Part shown: positions 26,231 through 35,763 of the stretch, in pieces
How the letters are laid out: the number at the start of each line of letters is the position of its first letter
How positions within the stretch are numbered: the first letter of the stretch is position 1
DNA from: Chitinophaga arvensicola
GTDB taxonomy: Bacteria > Bacteroidota > Bacteroidia > Chitinophagales > Chitinophagaceae
NCBI RefSeq assembly: GCF_900110835.1
Contig: NZ_FOJG01000001.1
Coordinates: 3,751,499 to 3,815,498, forward strand
Length of the DNA stretch: 64,000 nucleotides
Reading direction: 5' to 3'
Translations under genes and position numbers: made by a program
The notes under the pieces: model-generated
What the model saw: the letters and a program-made list of their open reading frames with translations, nothing else
Databases searched by the model: none
Told to the model about the DNA's origin: nothing

Positions 26231-27772
26231 TCATTGTTTATCCCACCAAACGGGTTGCATCCAATCATTTTTACCGCCGATACGTTTGAGCGCATCCTGG
26301 TAGTTGGCCGTATTGTTATAGGCTTCAGTGCCCGGATAGAATAGACGTTTGAATGGTTTCATGCCTGTTTCAGATTCGCCACCCACATCTTCAATGGCCG
26401 CCAGTACCGGGAAACCACTCCTGCGCTGGTTTGCGAAGGCTTCGTAACCATTCGGAAACAGCGCTACCCATTTCTGCATATTGATCTGTTCCAGTGCTTT
26501 GGCAGGAGTGAGGGTATGGGCTGCTACAAAGTTATCTACCAGTGTGCCGTTGATGGGTGTCATGCCCGGATAAAGTTCCAGTTGTTTCATGGCAGCCCGG
26601 ATGCCGAGCTGGTAGTGTGTATTGGCATCATCTGCAATCCAGTTCCTGGAGGCTGCTTCTGCCAGCAGGAATTCTGTTTCCGCTATGCCCATATGAAGGA
26701 AAGGAGCGTTTAGCTGATAGAAAGGCGCATTGATCTTGGTGAATTTGGCGCCATGCGGAATAACGGTACCATCTGCAGCCGTGAAATCGCCCCAGTTATC
26801 CCACCAGTAAAGGCCGGGGGCGAGGGTGAAATAATTGGTTTTAGCAGTGATGTCGTTGCCGGCGGCATCTTTATTAATAAAGATCGCTGGTAGTCTCGGG
26901 TCATTTTCTCCTTTCAGGTAATTGACAAAAGTGCTGCAGCCGAGCGTGTAGTTGTAGGTCTGGTCTTCCTGTAAAGCCTGCGACAGTCCATTGCCACGAA
27001 GATCAGGGAAGTTGAAGTTTTCATGGATCATCTTGAAATTATCATCTGCCGTTTTCATCACACCGGCGGTAACGGCTGCCTGAACTTCTTTGGCAGCAGT
27101 AGCGGGATCAATTTTAGACAGGCGCATACCGAGTCGCAGCCGGAGTGAGTTCGCCAGTTTTTTCCATTTGGCGATGGAACCCTGGAACACAATATCGTTA
27201 CCGATAGGTGCTTTTGTATCATCGAACTGGGCGTTTGCTTCGGTCAGTTCCTTGAAGAAATCCATATAAATTTCCTGCTGGGTATTGTAGGCCGGCGTGT
27301 AGGTTTTATTGTAATATGCCAGCCCGGCATCCTTGTAGGGAATATCACCATAGCAGTCGGTGAGCAGCGAGAAGATATAGACTTTCAGGATGCGGCCTGC
27401 AGCTACGTAATTCACCACTTTCCCATCGTTTTTGCAGCGTTCGATCATGTCTGCCAGCTGCTTGATGCTTTTGCCATAGAAGATTTCCCAGGGGCGTTCA
27501 TTGTAAAAATCATCCCGGATATATTTGCTGCCGGTGCGCATCCCCCAGCTGCCGCCAATATATTGCACCCTTGGCTGAAAGAGGTAGAGATTAGGATACC
27601 CCGTTTCACGGCCGCCATTAAGATAATAGGCGGCTGCTGCCAGTTGCTGTCCGGGATCAATATTGTCACCTTTGGTAGGGTCGGTATTTATGGATTCAAA
27701 GTCTTTGGTACAACTGCCCAACAGGAGGGTCGTAAAAAATACCAGGACGAGCGTATAGTTATTGCGTTTCAT
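26231..27772 (-). CDS. SusD/RagB-like outer membrane lipoprotein
   Basis: The start is set at ATG 27772, giving 513 residues with the lipoprotein signal 'FFTTLLLGSCTKDFESINTDP'; the upstream extension overlaps the SusC 3' end. The 'SINTDPTKGDNIDPGQQLAAA' opening and 'LTDCYGDIPYKDAGLAYY' mark the SusD-like subgroup related to PF12771. The protein binds ligand at the cell surface together with the SusC product, whose gene lies 10 bp upstream. A GH18 gene follows, pointing to a GlcNAc-containing glycan as a possible ligand, by inference. Confidence 0.93.
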   Translation of the reverse strand: MKRNNYTLVLVFFTTLLLGSCTKDFESINTDPTKGDNIDPGQQLAAAAYYLNGGRETGYPNLYLFQPRVQYIGGSWGMRTGSKYIRDDFYNERPWEIFYGKSIKQLADMIERCKNDGKVVNYVAAGRILKVYIFSLLTDCYGDIPYKDAGLAYYNKTYTPAYNTQQEIYMDFFKELTEANAQFDDTKAPIGNDIVFQGSIAKWKKLANSLRLRLGMRLSKIDPATAAKEVQAAVTAGVMKTADDNFKMIHENFNFPDLRGNGLSQALQEDQTYNYTLGCSTFVNYLKGENDPRLPAIFINKDAAGNDITAKTNYFTLAPGLYWWDNWGDFTAADGTVIPHGAKFTKINAPFYQLNAPFLHMGIAETEFLLAEAASRNWIADDANTHYQLGIRAAMKQLELYPGMTPINGTLVDNFVAAHTLTPAKALEQINMQKWVALFPNGYEAFANQRRSGFPVLAAIEDVGGESETGMKPFKRLFYPGTEAYNNTANYQDALKRIGGKNDWMQPVWWDKQ

Positions 27773-27782
27773 CAGTAGTGAT

Positions 27783-30700
27783 TTAGAATTTTGCATACAC
27801 ATTGATACCATAAGATCTGCGGGTAGGAAGTGAGCCGTACTCAAAGCCTTGACCGTTGCTGTTGTTGTAACTGCTTTCCGGATCTACGTTGGGAATATGT
27901 TTGCTGATGGTAAAGAGGTTCCTTGCTACCAGTGATACAGACAGGTCCCGGATGATGCCATTGCCGAGAATAGATTTCGGGAAGTTGTAGTCCAGGTTCA
28001 GCTGTCTGATTTTTACAAATGACGCATCATAAATAAATGGCTCGGGGATGTTGTCCGTTACCCGCTGCCAGTAAGCTTGCGGATTGATGAAACTTTCTGC
28101 GGTTTTATATTTGGGAGCGCCGGTACCGTCTACGCCATCCTGTTGTACACCTTTGATCGGCAATCCACCGGTTGGTGTCCATTCTGCGGGTGTTTTATTG
28201 GCGGCAAGTCTTGCTTTTTCTGAAAGCGCCCAGCCTTCGCGGCCATCAAGGGTACCTTTCTGCCGGCCATTGGCATAGGCGAGCAGGTTGGTCATGGAGT
28301 AGATGCTGCCACCTTGTTTGATATCCAGTAAGATGTTGATCGAGAAATTTTTATAGGAAAAGCGATTGGTGATACCACCTATCCAGTCGTACTGGCCATT
28401 ACCCAGTTTAGCGTCTGTAGGATCATACTGCGGAAGATTGTTGGCGTCGAGGATCAGATCTCCGGCAGTATTGCGGAGGAACTGACGGCCTACGATAATA
28501 CCATATTCTTCTCCTTCTTTGGCAACGATAGACGCATTGGCCCAGCGTGCGGATGCAAGCGTGTAGAAGCCGGATACCAGCGGACTGAGTTCCAGGATCT
28601 TGTTACGGTTACGTGCGAAGTTCACATTCATATCCCAGTTGAAATTTTTGGATACGATCGGTTTCAGTTGCATGCTCACTTCAATACCCCTGTTGCGGAT
28701 ATTTCCCGAGTTGATGACTGCGTTGGGATAGCCGCTGGTGGAAGAAATCGGCGCATTCAGGATCTGGTTGCGGGTGTTCGACTGATACCAGGTCACATCC
28801 AGGTTGGCCCTGTTATTAAAGAAGATGAGGTTGATACCGGCTTCGTACGATTTGCTGATGCTTGGCTTCAGGTCTTTAAAAGGTACTTTATCTACTGCTA
28901 CTCCGCCAATCGCATAGCCGCCTACGAGCGGAATATCAGGATTACTGCCGTAGGTAAGTTTCAGCTGATAGGGATCAATCGCATCTGTACCGGTTTGTGC
29001 AATGGAGAAGCGCAGTTTGCCAAAATTCAGCAGGTTGTTTTTAGGCAGCAGTTCAGAGAATACAAAACTGGTAGATACGGAGGGATAGAAGAAGGAGTTC
29101 TGTCCCATAGCCAGTGTGGAAGACCAGTCATTTCTACCGGTGATATCGAGGTAGAGGTAATTTTCGTACGCGAAGTTTACCGCGCCGTATACAGAGTTGA
29201 TCCGTTTACGGTTAATGATTTCGTTACTGATCTTGGTCTGGAAGTTATTGATGCTTTGTACACCTTTTACGCTGATGTCGCGGCCGGAGGTATTCAATAC
29301 ATTTTCATGAAAATCCATGCGGTTGGTACCGAGGTTACCACCGATCCAGAATTTGTGTACCTGTTTGCCGTAGTTGAGCAACAGTTCCGTATTGGTTTCC
29401 TGGAATACGCGGTCTTTCATGGTGATGGCGCCGGTTTGATTAAACGGTGTAGAAAATTCCATGAATTCGCGGAAGCCAAAGCGGGAGTAGTCGGTACCGG
29501 AGCGGGCCTGTACAGAGAGTTCCGGCAGGAGCTGGTATTTCATCTGCACGAAGCCGTTGAGGCGGTCCTGTTTACTGTTATTGGGTTGTTCGTTGATGGC
29601 CCAGTAGGGATTTACCTGGTAGTTATTATTGTTCCAGTTGATATAGTTACCGGTGATAGGATCTTTATAATCTTTCAGCCAGTTGATATCGATATTGGGG
29701 GCGATGCCGCTTAGCACATAGCCGATGTTGTTAGGATTATCTGACAGTGCCGGGCGGTTATCGACGTTTTCATTGACATAGGCCAGTTTGGCGTCTATGC
29801 TGAATTTGCTGGTGAGCTGCGAGGTACCTCTCAGGGCAAAGTTATGCCGCTGTAATCCGCTGTTGGGCACGATGTCGGTGTTGCGGATATTGGTGTAGGT
29901 GAAGCGCAGTTGTGTATTTTCCCCACCGGAGGAAATGGCCACTGAGTTCGTAAGTGTCAGTCCTTCGCGGAAGAAATGCTGGATGGCGTTTTGTGCCCGC
30001 ACATAAGGTTGCTTTGTGCCGTTCCAGATCCAGGTCATACTGTCCGCATTGAATTTTGGTCCCCAGCTGGCTTGTGTATAACCTCTCGCGGCGTCTACAT
30101 CCCTGGCTAATATACCGTCCCTGCCGCTGCCATAGTCTTCCTGGAAATCGTAGCTGCTGTTCAGTTTTTCAAGAACGGCGTTGGAAGTGATTTCCAGTTC
30201 CAGGCCTTTGCGGCTGCCTTTTTTGGTGGTGATGAGGATCACGCCGTTGGCAGCGCGGCTGCCATAGAGGGCCGTAGCGGCGCCTCCTTTTAATACGGAG
30301 ATACTGGCTACTTCATCGGGATTGATGATAGAGGAGCCGTCTCCCAGATCATATCCGCCATATTTATCTGCCTGGCCGGGAGAGGAGTTGTTGGCGGGGA
30401 TACCGTCGATCACATACAGTGGTTGGTTGTCGCCGCCGATCACTTTCACTCCTCTGAGGGTTACTTTCACGGAAGCGCCTACACCGCTGTTGGTGGTATT
30501 GATATCCAGACCGGCCACACGTCCGCTGAGGGAGGCGATGGGATTGGTTTCACGCGCCCTGGTGAGGTCGGAGCCTTTTACATCGGTGAAAGCATAACCC
30601 AGTGAGCGTTGCTGACGGCCGATACCGAGCGCGGTAACTACCACCGCATTCATTTCAATGATCTTTTGTGGCGAGGAGCTGTCGGCAGCTACGGGCGCGT

Positions 30701-31028
30701 TATTACCGGCGGTTTGTTTAATGATGATCTGTGTGCCGATCGCTTTCACGGTATACTGTGAAGCGGGGAAGAGTGTTTGCAGCAGGCTGCTGATGGGAAC
30801 ATTCTTCTGATGGATAGTGAATTTGCTTTTATTGGCAATCACCTGGTTGGGATAGGCAAACAGCACGCCGGCCTGTTTTTCAATCAGGGACAAAATTTCG
30901 GGTACAGCTTTATCTGTGACATCTATAGAAACCCTTTTTGTCAATGCGCTGGTTTTATCCTGCCCGATGGAAGTAACAGCGGAGCATACCATCATGAAGA
31001 TCAGGGAAATACAGGGAATGAGTTTCAT
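27783..31028 (-). CDS. SusC/RagA family TonB-linked transporter with STN signalling domain
   Basis: The start is set at ATG 31028 (1081 residues), where the signal peptide begins ('MKLIPCISLIFMMVCSAVTSIGQ'). An STN domain covers about 30-105 ('VPEILSLIEKQAGVLFAYPNQV'), the module that contacts FecR. After a short linker the TonB box/plug begins directly ('EMNAVVVTALGIG', 'IASLSGRVAGLDI', 'PLYVIDGIPANNS', 'GSRAANGVILITTKKG'). The carboxypeptidase-like extension usual in SusC is not visible. A long beta-barrel follows. With the upstream FecR and sigma genes it forms a cell-surface signalling unit. Confidence 0.94.
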   Translation of the reverse strand: MKLIPCISLIFMMVCSAVTSIGQDKTSALTKRVSIDVTDKAVPEILSLIEKQAGVLFAYPNQVIANKSKFTIHQKNVPISSLLQTLFPASQYTVKAIGTQIIIKQTAGNNAPVAADSSSPQKIIEMNAVVVTALGIGRQQRSLGYAFTDVKGSDLTRARETNPIASLSGRVAGLDINTTNSGVGASVKVTLRGVKVIGGDNQPLYVIDGIPANNSSPGQADKYGGYDLGDGSSIINPDEVASISVLKGGAATALYGSRAANGVILITTKKGSRKGLELEITSNAVLEKLNSSYDFQEDYGSGRDGILARDVDAARGYTQASWGPKFNADSMTWIWNGTKQPYVRAQNAIQHFFREGLTLTNSVAISSGGENTQLRFTYTNIRNTDIVPNSGLQRHNFALRGTSQLTSKFSIDAKLAYVNENVDNRPALSDNPNNIGYVLSGIAPNIDINWLKDYKDPITGNYINWNNNNYQVNPYWAINEQPNNSKQDRLNGFVQMKYQLLPELSVQARSGTDYSRFGFREFMEFSTPFNQTGAITMKDRVFQETNTELLLNYGKQVHKFWIGGNLGTNRMDFHENVLNTSGRDISVKGVQSINNFQTKISNEIINRKRINSVYGAVNFAYENYLYLDITGRNDWSSTLAMGQNSFFYPSVSTSFVFSELLPKNNLLNFGKLRFSIAQTGTDAIDPYQLKLTYGSNPDIPLVGGYAIGGVAVDKVPFKDLKPSISKSYEAGINLIFFNNRANLDVTWYQSNTRNQILNAPISSTSGYPNAVINSGNIRNRGIEVSMQLKPIVSKNFNWDMNVNFARNRNKILELSPLVSGFYTLASARWANASIVAKEGEEYGIIVGRQFLRNTAGDLILDANNLPQYDPTDAKLGNGQYDWIGGITNRFSYKNFSINILLDIKQGGSIYSMTNLLAYANGRQKGTLDGREGWALSEKARLAANKTPAEWTPTGGLPIKGVQQDGVDGTGAPKYKTAESFINPQAYWQRVTDNIPEPFIYDASFVKIRQLNLDYNFPKSILGNGIIRDLSVSLVARNLFTISKHIPNVDPESSYNNSNGQGFEYGSLPTRRSYGINVYAKF

Positions 31029-31235
31029 TGAGTTATTTTTGATTGTTGATGATAGGGGGCCTTGTGAGGCAGACATACTTTCTCCTGTTGGATCAGCTGC
31101 TTCCAATTGGTAAAAGTGTGTGCAATACAGTGCCTGGCGGCCTTCGCCGCATTTGTGTTTTTAACGTGTTTGTTGATTTGCGTTTTAGATCCTGGTAATT
31201 AGTACTGAATTTGGTTGACTAGCTTTTTGGTTGTT

Positions 31236-32192
31236 TTATATTCTTCTATATTGAAAATAATAAGTAGAATCGTTTTCTTTCTCCACTTTCAGATCGAGTA
31301 TTTCAGAAAGTACCTGCAGTGCTTCGGACAGTGGTACGTTGTTAAAACGTACGGTCGCCTTGAACTTCAGCCTGTCTTCATTGGGTACATGTAGTGTTAC
31401 ATGATAAAAAGAGGCGACGGTTTGCATGATCAGGGTCAGTTCCTGGTTGCTGAAAGCCAGATCGCGGTTACTCCATCCGCATCTCCAGGCATAGTCGCCT
31501 TCCGGTTTCTCTATGGCGCCGGTGGCGGCGTTCACGATAGCCAGATTGCCGGCGGTGAGGGTCACTGATGTTCCTTTATTGCTTTGTACACTTACCTTTC
31601 CGTCCCATACGGCTACATCGCTGTAGCTGCTGGTGGTTTTCACATTAAAGGAAGTACCGAGTACCTGGATGTTGCCGTTGGGTATGGCTATGCTGAAACG
31701 TGTCTGTTCGTCTTTCGCTATTTTAAAGAAGGCTTCCCCCTGTGTCATACGCAGTTGCCGGTTGCGGTAGCTCAGCATGGTGCCGGGTTTCATGAATACA
31801 TCCGAGCCATCAGGCAGGCGGAGGCTATCGGTAGTATTGCCTTTGGCGATATAGTCGTGCCATTCGGGAGGAGTGCTGTGCAGGTAACGGTAACCGGCGA
31901 AGGCCAGCACCGGAAGCGCAATAGCGGCGGCCCACCACCAGCGGGTGCGCATCGCACGTACCGGGGTACTTTTTCCGGGCGTGATCTGTGCGGACAGCTG
32001 CTGCCAGCCGGCATCACGGTCGAATGTTTCTTCGGGCAGGTTACGACCGGCTTCCCATACCTGTTTTATTTCCTGGAACAGGGCAGGGTGGGATGCGTCG
32101 GCATTCAACCATTGCTGCACAGCGGCTGCTTTGGCAGTATTATCCGGGTCCGACAGATAATCAATGACGATATTATTCAGCTCATTTTCCAT
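31236..32192 (-). CDS. FecR-family anti-sigma factor
   Basis: The 318-residue protein has an N-terminal cytoplasmic sigma-binding region with the usual 'WLNADASHPALFQEIKQVW', a single membrane helix at about 84-102 ('WWWAAAIALPVLAFAGYRY'), and a periplasmic FecR domain ('LPDGSDVFMKPGTMLSYRN', 'GEAFFKIAKDEQTRFSI', 'VLGTSFNVKT'). The C-terminal DUF4974 segment resembles an STN-like fold. It holds the co-encoded sigma factor inactive until the TonB receptor is occupied. It lies 44 bp after the sigma gene; 207 bp separate it from the SusC start. Confidence 0.95.
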   Translation of the reverse strand: MENELNNIVIDYLSDPDNTAKAAAVQQWLNADASHPALFQEIKQVWEAGRNLPEETFDRDAGWQQLSAQITPGKSTPVRAMRTRWWWAAAIALPVLAFAGYRYLHSTPPEWHDYIAKGNTTDSLRLPDGSDVFMKPGTMLSYRNRQLRMTQGEAFFKIAKDEQTRFSIAIPNGNIQVLGTSFNVKTTSSYSDVAVWDGKVSVQSNKGTSVTLTAGNLAIVNAATGAIEKPEGDYAWRCGWSNRDLAFSNQELTLIMQTVASFYHVTLHVPNEDRLKFKATVRFNNVPLSEALQVLSEILDLKVEKENDSTYYFQYRRI

Positions 32193-32236
32193 ATGCGTAT
32201 ACTATAATGACATTTCAGCAAGCGCAAACTTTGATG

Positions 32237-32794
32237 CTAACGCAAACTTTTTTTTACGGGGAGGATCTGGCGGAGTGTTTTGAGCGCGGTAGACAGCTGG
32301 AAGTACACGGTATTCAGGGAAATGTCCAGCTTTTCGGCTATTTCGGCCGGTTCAAGTTCACGGATACGGCTCAGGATAAATATTTCCCGGCAGCGTGGCG
32401 GGAGCGACTGCAAATGTTGCATCAGCTCTTTCTGCAGCAATATATAGTCGGCTGTTTCGTAGAAGGAGGAGTGATCCGACTGGAATTGGAGGATGTCTTC
32501 CCCTACCTGGCGTTTTCTTCTTTTCAGTTCGTTGATGGCCTGGTTAGTGATGGCGCGGTAGAGATAATGGGGTACGTTACCGGTAATAGTGATGGTAGTT
32601 CCCTTTTCCCATAAATGGACGAAGAGATTGTGTACCAAGTCTTTGGCCAGGCTGCTATCCTTTACCCAGCGATAAGCTAACAGGTATAATTCTTCGCTGC
32701 AGGTATCATATAATTGCCGGAAAACGGATACATCCTGGTTGTTCAGCGCCTTGGTTATTTCAGCGCCTGTAAATGGGAAAGCGTCCTTTGTCAT
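32237..32794 (-). CDS. ECF RNA polymerase sigma-70 factor
   Basis: The 185-residue protein has sigma region 2 ('LYDTCSEELYLLAYRWVKDSSLAKDLVHNLFVHLWEK') and region 4 ('LPPRCREIFILSRIRELEPAEIAEKLDISLNTVYFQLSTALKTLR') and no other domain, as in FecI-like ECF factors of Bacteroidota. It directs transcription of the neighbouring SusCD operon when released from the FecR protein encoded 44 bp downstream. Confidence 0.95.
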   Translation of the reverse strand: MTKDAFPFTGAEITKALNNQDVSVFRQLYDTCSEELYLLAYRWVKDSSLAKDLVHNLFVHLWEKGTTITITGNVPHYLYRAITNQAINELKRRKRQVGEDILQFQSDHSSFYETADYILLQKELMQHLQSLPPRCREIFILSRIRELEPAEIAEKLDISLNTVYFQLSTALKTLRQILPVKKSLR

Positions 32795-32914
32795 CTATTT
32801 AATAAAAACATAGCGGTATAACGGCAATATGTAAGTATACGAAATATATTTTTTGATTTGTAAAAAAATTAAGAAGTGATAGACTCAGTGGGGTAGGGTA
32901 ACTGCGCTACTCAG

Positions 32915-33688
32915 TTACCCGCCCGGGGTATTTTCGCTTTTCCCTTCGAGCCAGTTTTTGAATTCAGAAACCCTCTCACGGCTAATAATAACATCAGTAT
33001 CAACATCGGGTGCTAATTGAAGAATTAAACGACTATTATAATAGGTGGTAATTTTTTTGATGGCATCTATCTGGATGATAAACTGCCGGTTGATCCGGAA
33101 AAACTGGTGCCGGTCGAGTAGTTGTTCGATCTGATCGAGGGAGTAATCGAGCGGTACCCGTTGATTCGTAATGGTGGTGGCCCAGGTGGCACCACGGGCA
33201 AACTGCAGCCAGGCAATATCTTTTGCTTTTACATAGATCAGCTGGTTGTTGATCCGCCCGATAAAACGGGTGCTGTCGCGGCGCAGGAATTCTTCCGCAA
33301 TGCGGCTGATGTCTACCGTATAATTGGTGGCAGGACGGAACTGTTCATATTTTTTCAGCGCATTCTTCAGGTCGTCCAGGTCTATCGGTTTCAGTAAATA
33401 GTCGATGCTGTTTACTTTAAACGCCTGGAGCGCAAAGCCGTCATAGGCGGTGGTGAATATGATGGGCGTGCGTACTTTCGTTTTGCTGAATATTTCAAAG
33501 CAGTTGCCATCAGACAGCTGAATGTCCATCAGCATCAGGTCTACCGGCTGTTGTTGCGCCAGCCAGCGGATGCCTTCTTCCACGGAAGAGATCACGGCAA
33601 CGATGGAGATATCCGGATTGCACTTATGCAACAATTGCGTCAGCCTTTCGGCGTTGTGCATTTCATCTTCAAAAATAACTATTCTCAT
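32915..33688 (-). CDS. LytTR-family response regulator
   Basis: The 257-residue protein has a receiver domain ('MRIVIFEDEMHNAERL', phosphoacceptor Asp in 'DLMLMDIQLSDGN', Lys in 'DYLLKPIDL') and a C-terminal LytTR DNA-binding domain ('AKDIAWLQFARGATW', 'FFRINRQFIIQIDAI'). It overlaps the kinase gene by 4 bp, indicating a cognate pair. It is the last gene of a tightly packed minus-strand group that also encodes a START-like protein, a short-chain dehydrogenase and an epimerase. Those may be its targets. Confidence 0.95.
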   Translation of the reverse strand: MRIVIFEDEMHNAERLTQLLHKCNPDISIVAVISSVEEGIRWLAQQQPVDLMLMDIQLSDGNCFEIFSKTKVRTPIIFTTAYDGFALQAFKVNSIDYLLKPIDLDDLKNALKKYEQFRPATNYTVDISRIAEEFLRRDSTRFIGRINNQLIYVKAKDIAWLQFARGATWATTITNQRVPLDYSLDQIEQLLDRHQFFRINRQFIIQIDAIKKITTYYNSRLILQLAPDVDTDVIISRERVSEFKNWLEGKSENTPGG

Positions 33689-34761
33689 GCGGCAGTAATG
33701 ATAGGTAGTTTAACAATAAACAGGTTGTCCGTCTGACTGATTTCAATATTGCTGTTACTGATCAGCGCGTAGCGTTTCCGGATATTTTCGAGGCCGATAC
33801 CGGAAGATATTTCCGGATGGGCTTTGGGCCGGATATGATTGGATACCACCAGGAAATTGCCTTCGCTTTTCAGGTGTATCGTGAGTGGGTCCAGTACGGA
33901 GAACCGGTTATGTTTGATGGCGTTTTCAATGAGCATCTGCAAGGTAACCGGTGGGATCATCCCTTTGGTTCTGGCTTTGTCCGATATATCGGTATGGAAC
34001 TGGATACTTTGCTGGTGGCGGATGCGGATCAGGAACAGGTAAGCATCGAGGAAGTCGAGTTCTGTTTGTACCGGTACCAGGTTTTCGAATTTCTTATCAA
34101 GGATATAGCGGTATGTTTTGGCCAGCTGGGTAATATAATCGGCCGAAAGATCGGGGCTTTTATACACCAGGTTGGTGAGTACGCTGAGGGAATTGAAAAA
34201 GAAATGTGGATCTATCTGGTTGCGCAGCGCGTCATATTGTGCCTGGATGTTTTCGCGCATCAGCCGTTCTGTTTGCAGCTGGTATTCTTTCCAGCCGGAG
34301 TAATAGAATATAATCCCGTTGAAAGTGAGAATCAGCAGGTAAAACATAAAGACGCCGAAGTTCAGATTGTAGCTGAACCGGCGGAAACTTTCCCATGCTT
34401 CATAGCGGTGAAACAACAGGATATCCGTCAGCGAGTAAAAAAGGCCAAAGAGAAAGGCCACGAGTACACCGTATAGCAGGAGGGCGGCACAGAGAAATAC
34501 CAGCTTTCCGGAGGTATGCCGCGCGGAGGTTTTTCTTTCCACCGTGCGGGCCAGCCAGGTCGCACCCTCCCACGCAAGCAGACCAAAGATAACATAGAAC
34601 AGACTGAACATCTGTCCCCTGAAATCGAAGATGCGCAATCCATGTATGAAGGAAAGATCAAAGGATTTGAAGATGGTACTGAACGTATACAGGATCAGTA
34701 TCCTGGACAGATACAGAAACAGTTTACTGGAGAATAACTTTTCATTTTCCTGGAAATTCAT
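33685..34761 (-). CDS. LytS-type sensor histidine kinase
   Basis: The 358-residue protein has four hydrophobic segments in the first 150 residues. The His_kinase segment has the phosphorylated histidine in 'NQIDPHFFFNSLSVLTNLVY', and the ATPase domain shows 'QMLIENAIKHNRF' and 'SSGIGLENIRKRYAL'. The start ATG at 34761 lies 18 bp after the stop of the epimerase gene, so both are probably on one transcript. It should phosphorylate the LytTR regulator whose start overlaps its stop. The signal is unknown; the lipid-like enzymes encoded upstream suggest an envelope cue, by inference. Confidence 0.94.
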   Translation of the reverse strand: MNFQENEKLFSSKLFLYLSRILILYTFSTIFKSFDLSFIHGLRIFDFRGQMFSLFYVIFGLLAWEGATWLARTVERKTSARHTSGKLVFLCAALLLYGVLVAFLFGLFYSLTDILLFHRYEAWESFRRFSYNLNFGVFMFYLLILTFNGIIFYYSGWKEYQLQTERLMRENIQAQYDALRNQIDPHFFFNSLSVLTNLVYKSPDLSADYITQLAKTYRYILDKKFENLVPVQTELDFLDAYLFLIRIRHQQSIQFHTDISDKARTKGMIPPVTLQMLIENAIKHNRFSVLDPLTIHLKSEGNFLVVSNHIRPKAHPEISSGIGLENIRKRYALISNSNIEISQTDNLFIVKLPIITAA

Positions 34762-34779
34762 GGTGTGGGTGCTATAATA

Positions 34780-35754
34780 CTAAATGTAGTTATTTTCTTT
34801 AAACCAGTTGAGCGCTCCTGTAACGGCGGCTTCTACCGGTGTGTACCGGAGTTGCAGCTCTCTTTCGGACTTTTTACCGGAATAGTAGTTATCCAGGCAG
34901 AGGAGATAAGCCGTGGTATAATTCAGTTTCCCGGGCAAACGTGTCAGGGAGCTGAAAAAGCCGGCTGTTTTCAGTACAAAGGCCGGGATGCGGATGAGCA
35001 ACTGCCTTTTGCCGGAGATCTTTCTCAGCAGCCGGAAGAATTCGGCGTAGCTGAGATTTTGTCCGGCCAGCAGGTAGCAATCGCCTGTTTTCCCTTTTTC
35101 AATCGCATTGATAATACCCCGGCATACATCTTTGATGTGTACAAAATTTTTCCCTCCCGGGGGATAGAACAGTAACCGGTGTTTCAGGCCGTACAGGATC
35201 AGTTTACCGGAGCTGGGTTTGGTATCATGCGGTCCTATCATAAAGGTGGGATTTACCACGATGCCTGGCAGCTGACTGGCACTCACCTGTTCCAGCACAT
35301 ATTGCTGGGCAAGGTATTTACTGTTGATATAGCCGGAGTTGGCGTTGAACAGGGTAAATCCGTTGAGTTCATTGCCCGGGTTATTCTTATTACCCGGACC
35401 AATGGTATTGGCGGTGCTCACGTAAATGAATTTCTCCACCTGGTGTGTGATGCAGGCGCTGGTGATATATTTGGTAGCAGTGAAGTTGGTGCGTTCATAT
35501 TCGGCAAAGGAGATGCCCCATTGTTCGGTGATACAGGCGGCGTGGATCACAATATGACAGCCCTTTACGGCTTCCTGTACATCGTTGTTGTTATCGATAC
35601 AGCCGTAAAAGATTTCGCAGGGAATGTCCGCGATGCCTTTCAAATCGGCCGAAGGCCGGATCAGGATTTTAATATCAAAGCCCATGCGATATAATTCCCG
35701 GGTAAGATTAGCGCCCAGGAAGCCGTTAGCGCCGGTGATCAGTACTTTTTTCAT
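34780..35754 (-). CDS. NAD-dependent epimerase/dehydratase family protein (extended SDR)
   Basis: The 324-residue protein opens with the Rossmann motif GxxGxxG in 'LITGANGFLGANL'. The catalytic YxxxK is in 'SGYINSKYLAQQ', and 'YVSTANTIGPG' supplies the Ser/Thr residue. The 'GPHDTKPSSGKLILYGLKHRLLFYPPGGKNFVHIKDVCRGI' segment is like dihydroflavonol reductase/3-beta-hydroxysteroid-type extended SDRs. It reduces or epimerises a small substrate with NAD(P). It lies 9 bp after the classical SDR gene and 18 bp before the kinase gene. Confidence 0.9.
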   Translation of the reverse strand: MKKVLITGANGFLGANLTRELYRMGFDIKILIRPSADLKGIADIPCEIFYGCIDNNNDVQEAVKGCHIVIHAACITEQWGISFAEYERTNFTATKYITSACITHQVEKFIYVSTANTIGPGNKNNPGNELNGFTLFNANSGYINSKYLAQQYVLEQVSASQLPGIVVNPTFMIGPHDTKPSSGKLILYGLKHRLLFYPPGGKNFVHIKDVCRGIINAIEKGKTGDCYLLAGQNLSYAEFFRLLRKISGKRQLLIRIPAFVLKTAGFFSSLTRLPGKLNYTTAYLLCLDNYYSGKKSERELQLRYTPVEAAVTGALNWFKENNYI

Positions 35755-35763
35755 GTATTTTAT

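Noticed and set aside
28668..29714. Long plus-strand frame of 348 codons inside the SusC gene
   Set aside because: It lies wholly antisense to a well-supported SusC barrel and its translation shows no domain, signal or motif.
31090..31170. Small GC-rich hairpin (GCGGC/GCCGC) between FecR and SusC genes
   Set aside because: The stem is only 5 bp with no T-run, so neither a terminator nor a riboswitch can be supported.
33817..34476. Plus-strand 219-codon frame antisense to the LytS kinase
   Set aside because: It is a shadow of the kinase frame with no recognisable protein character.
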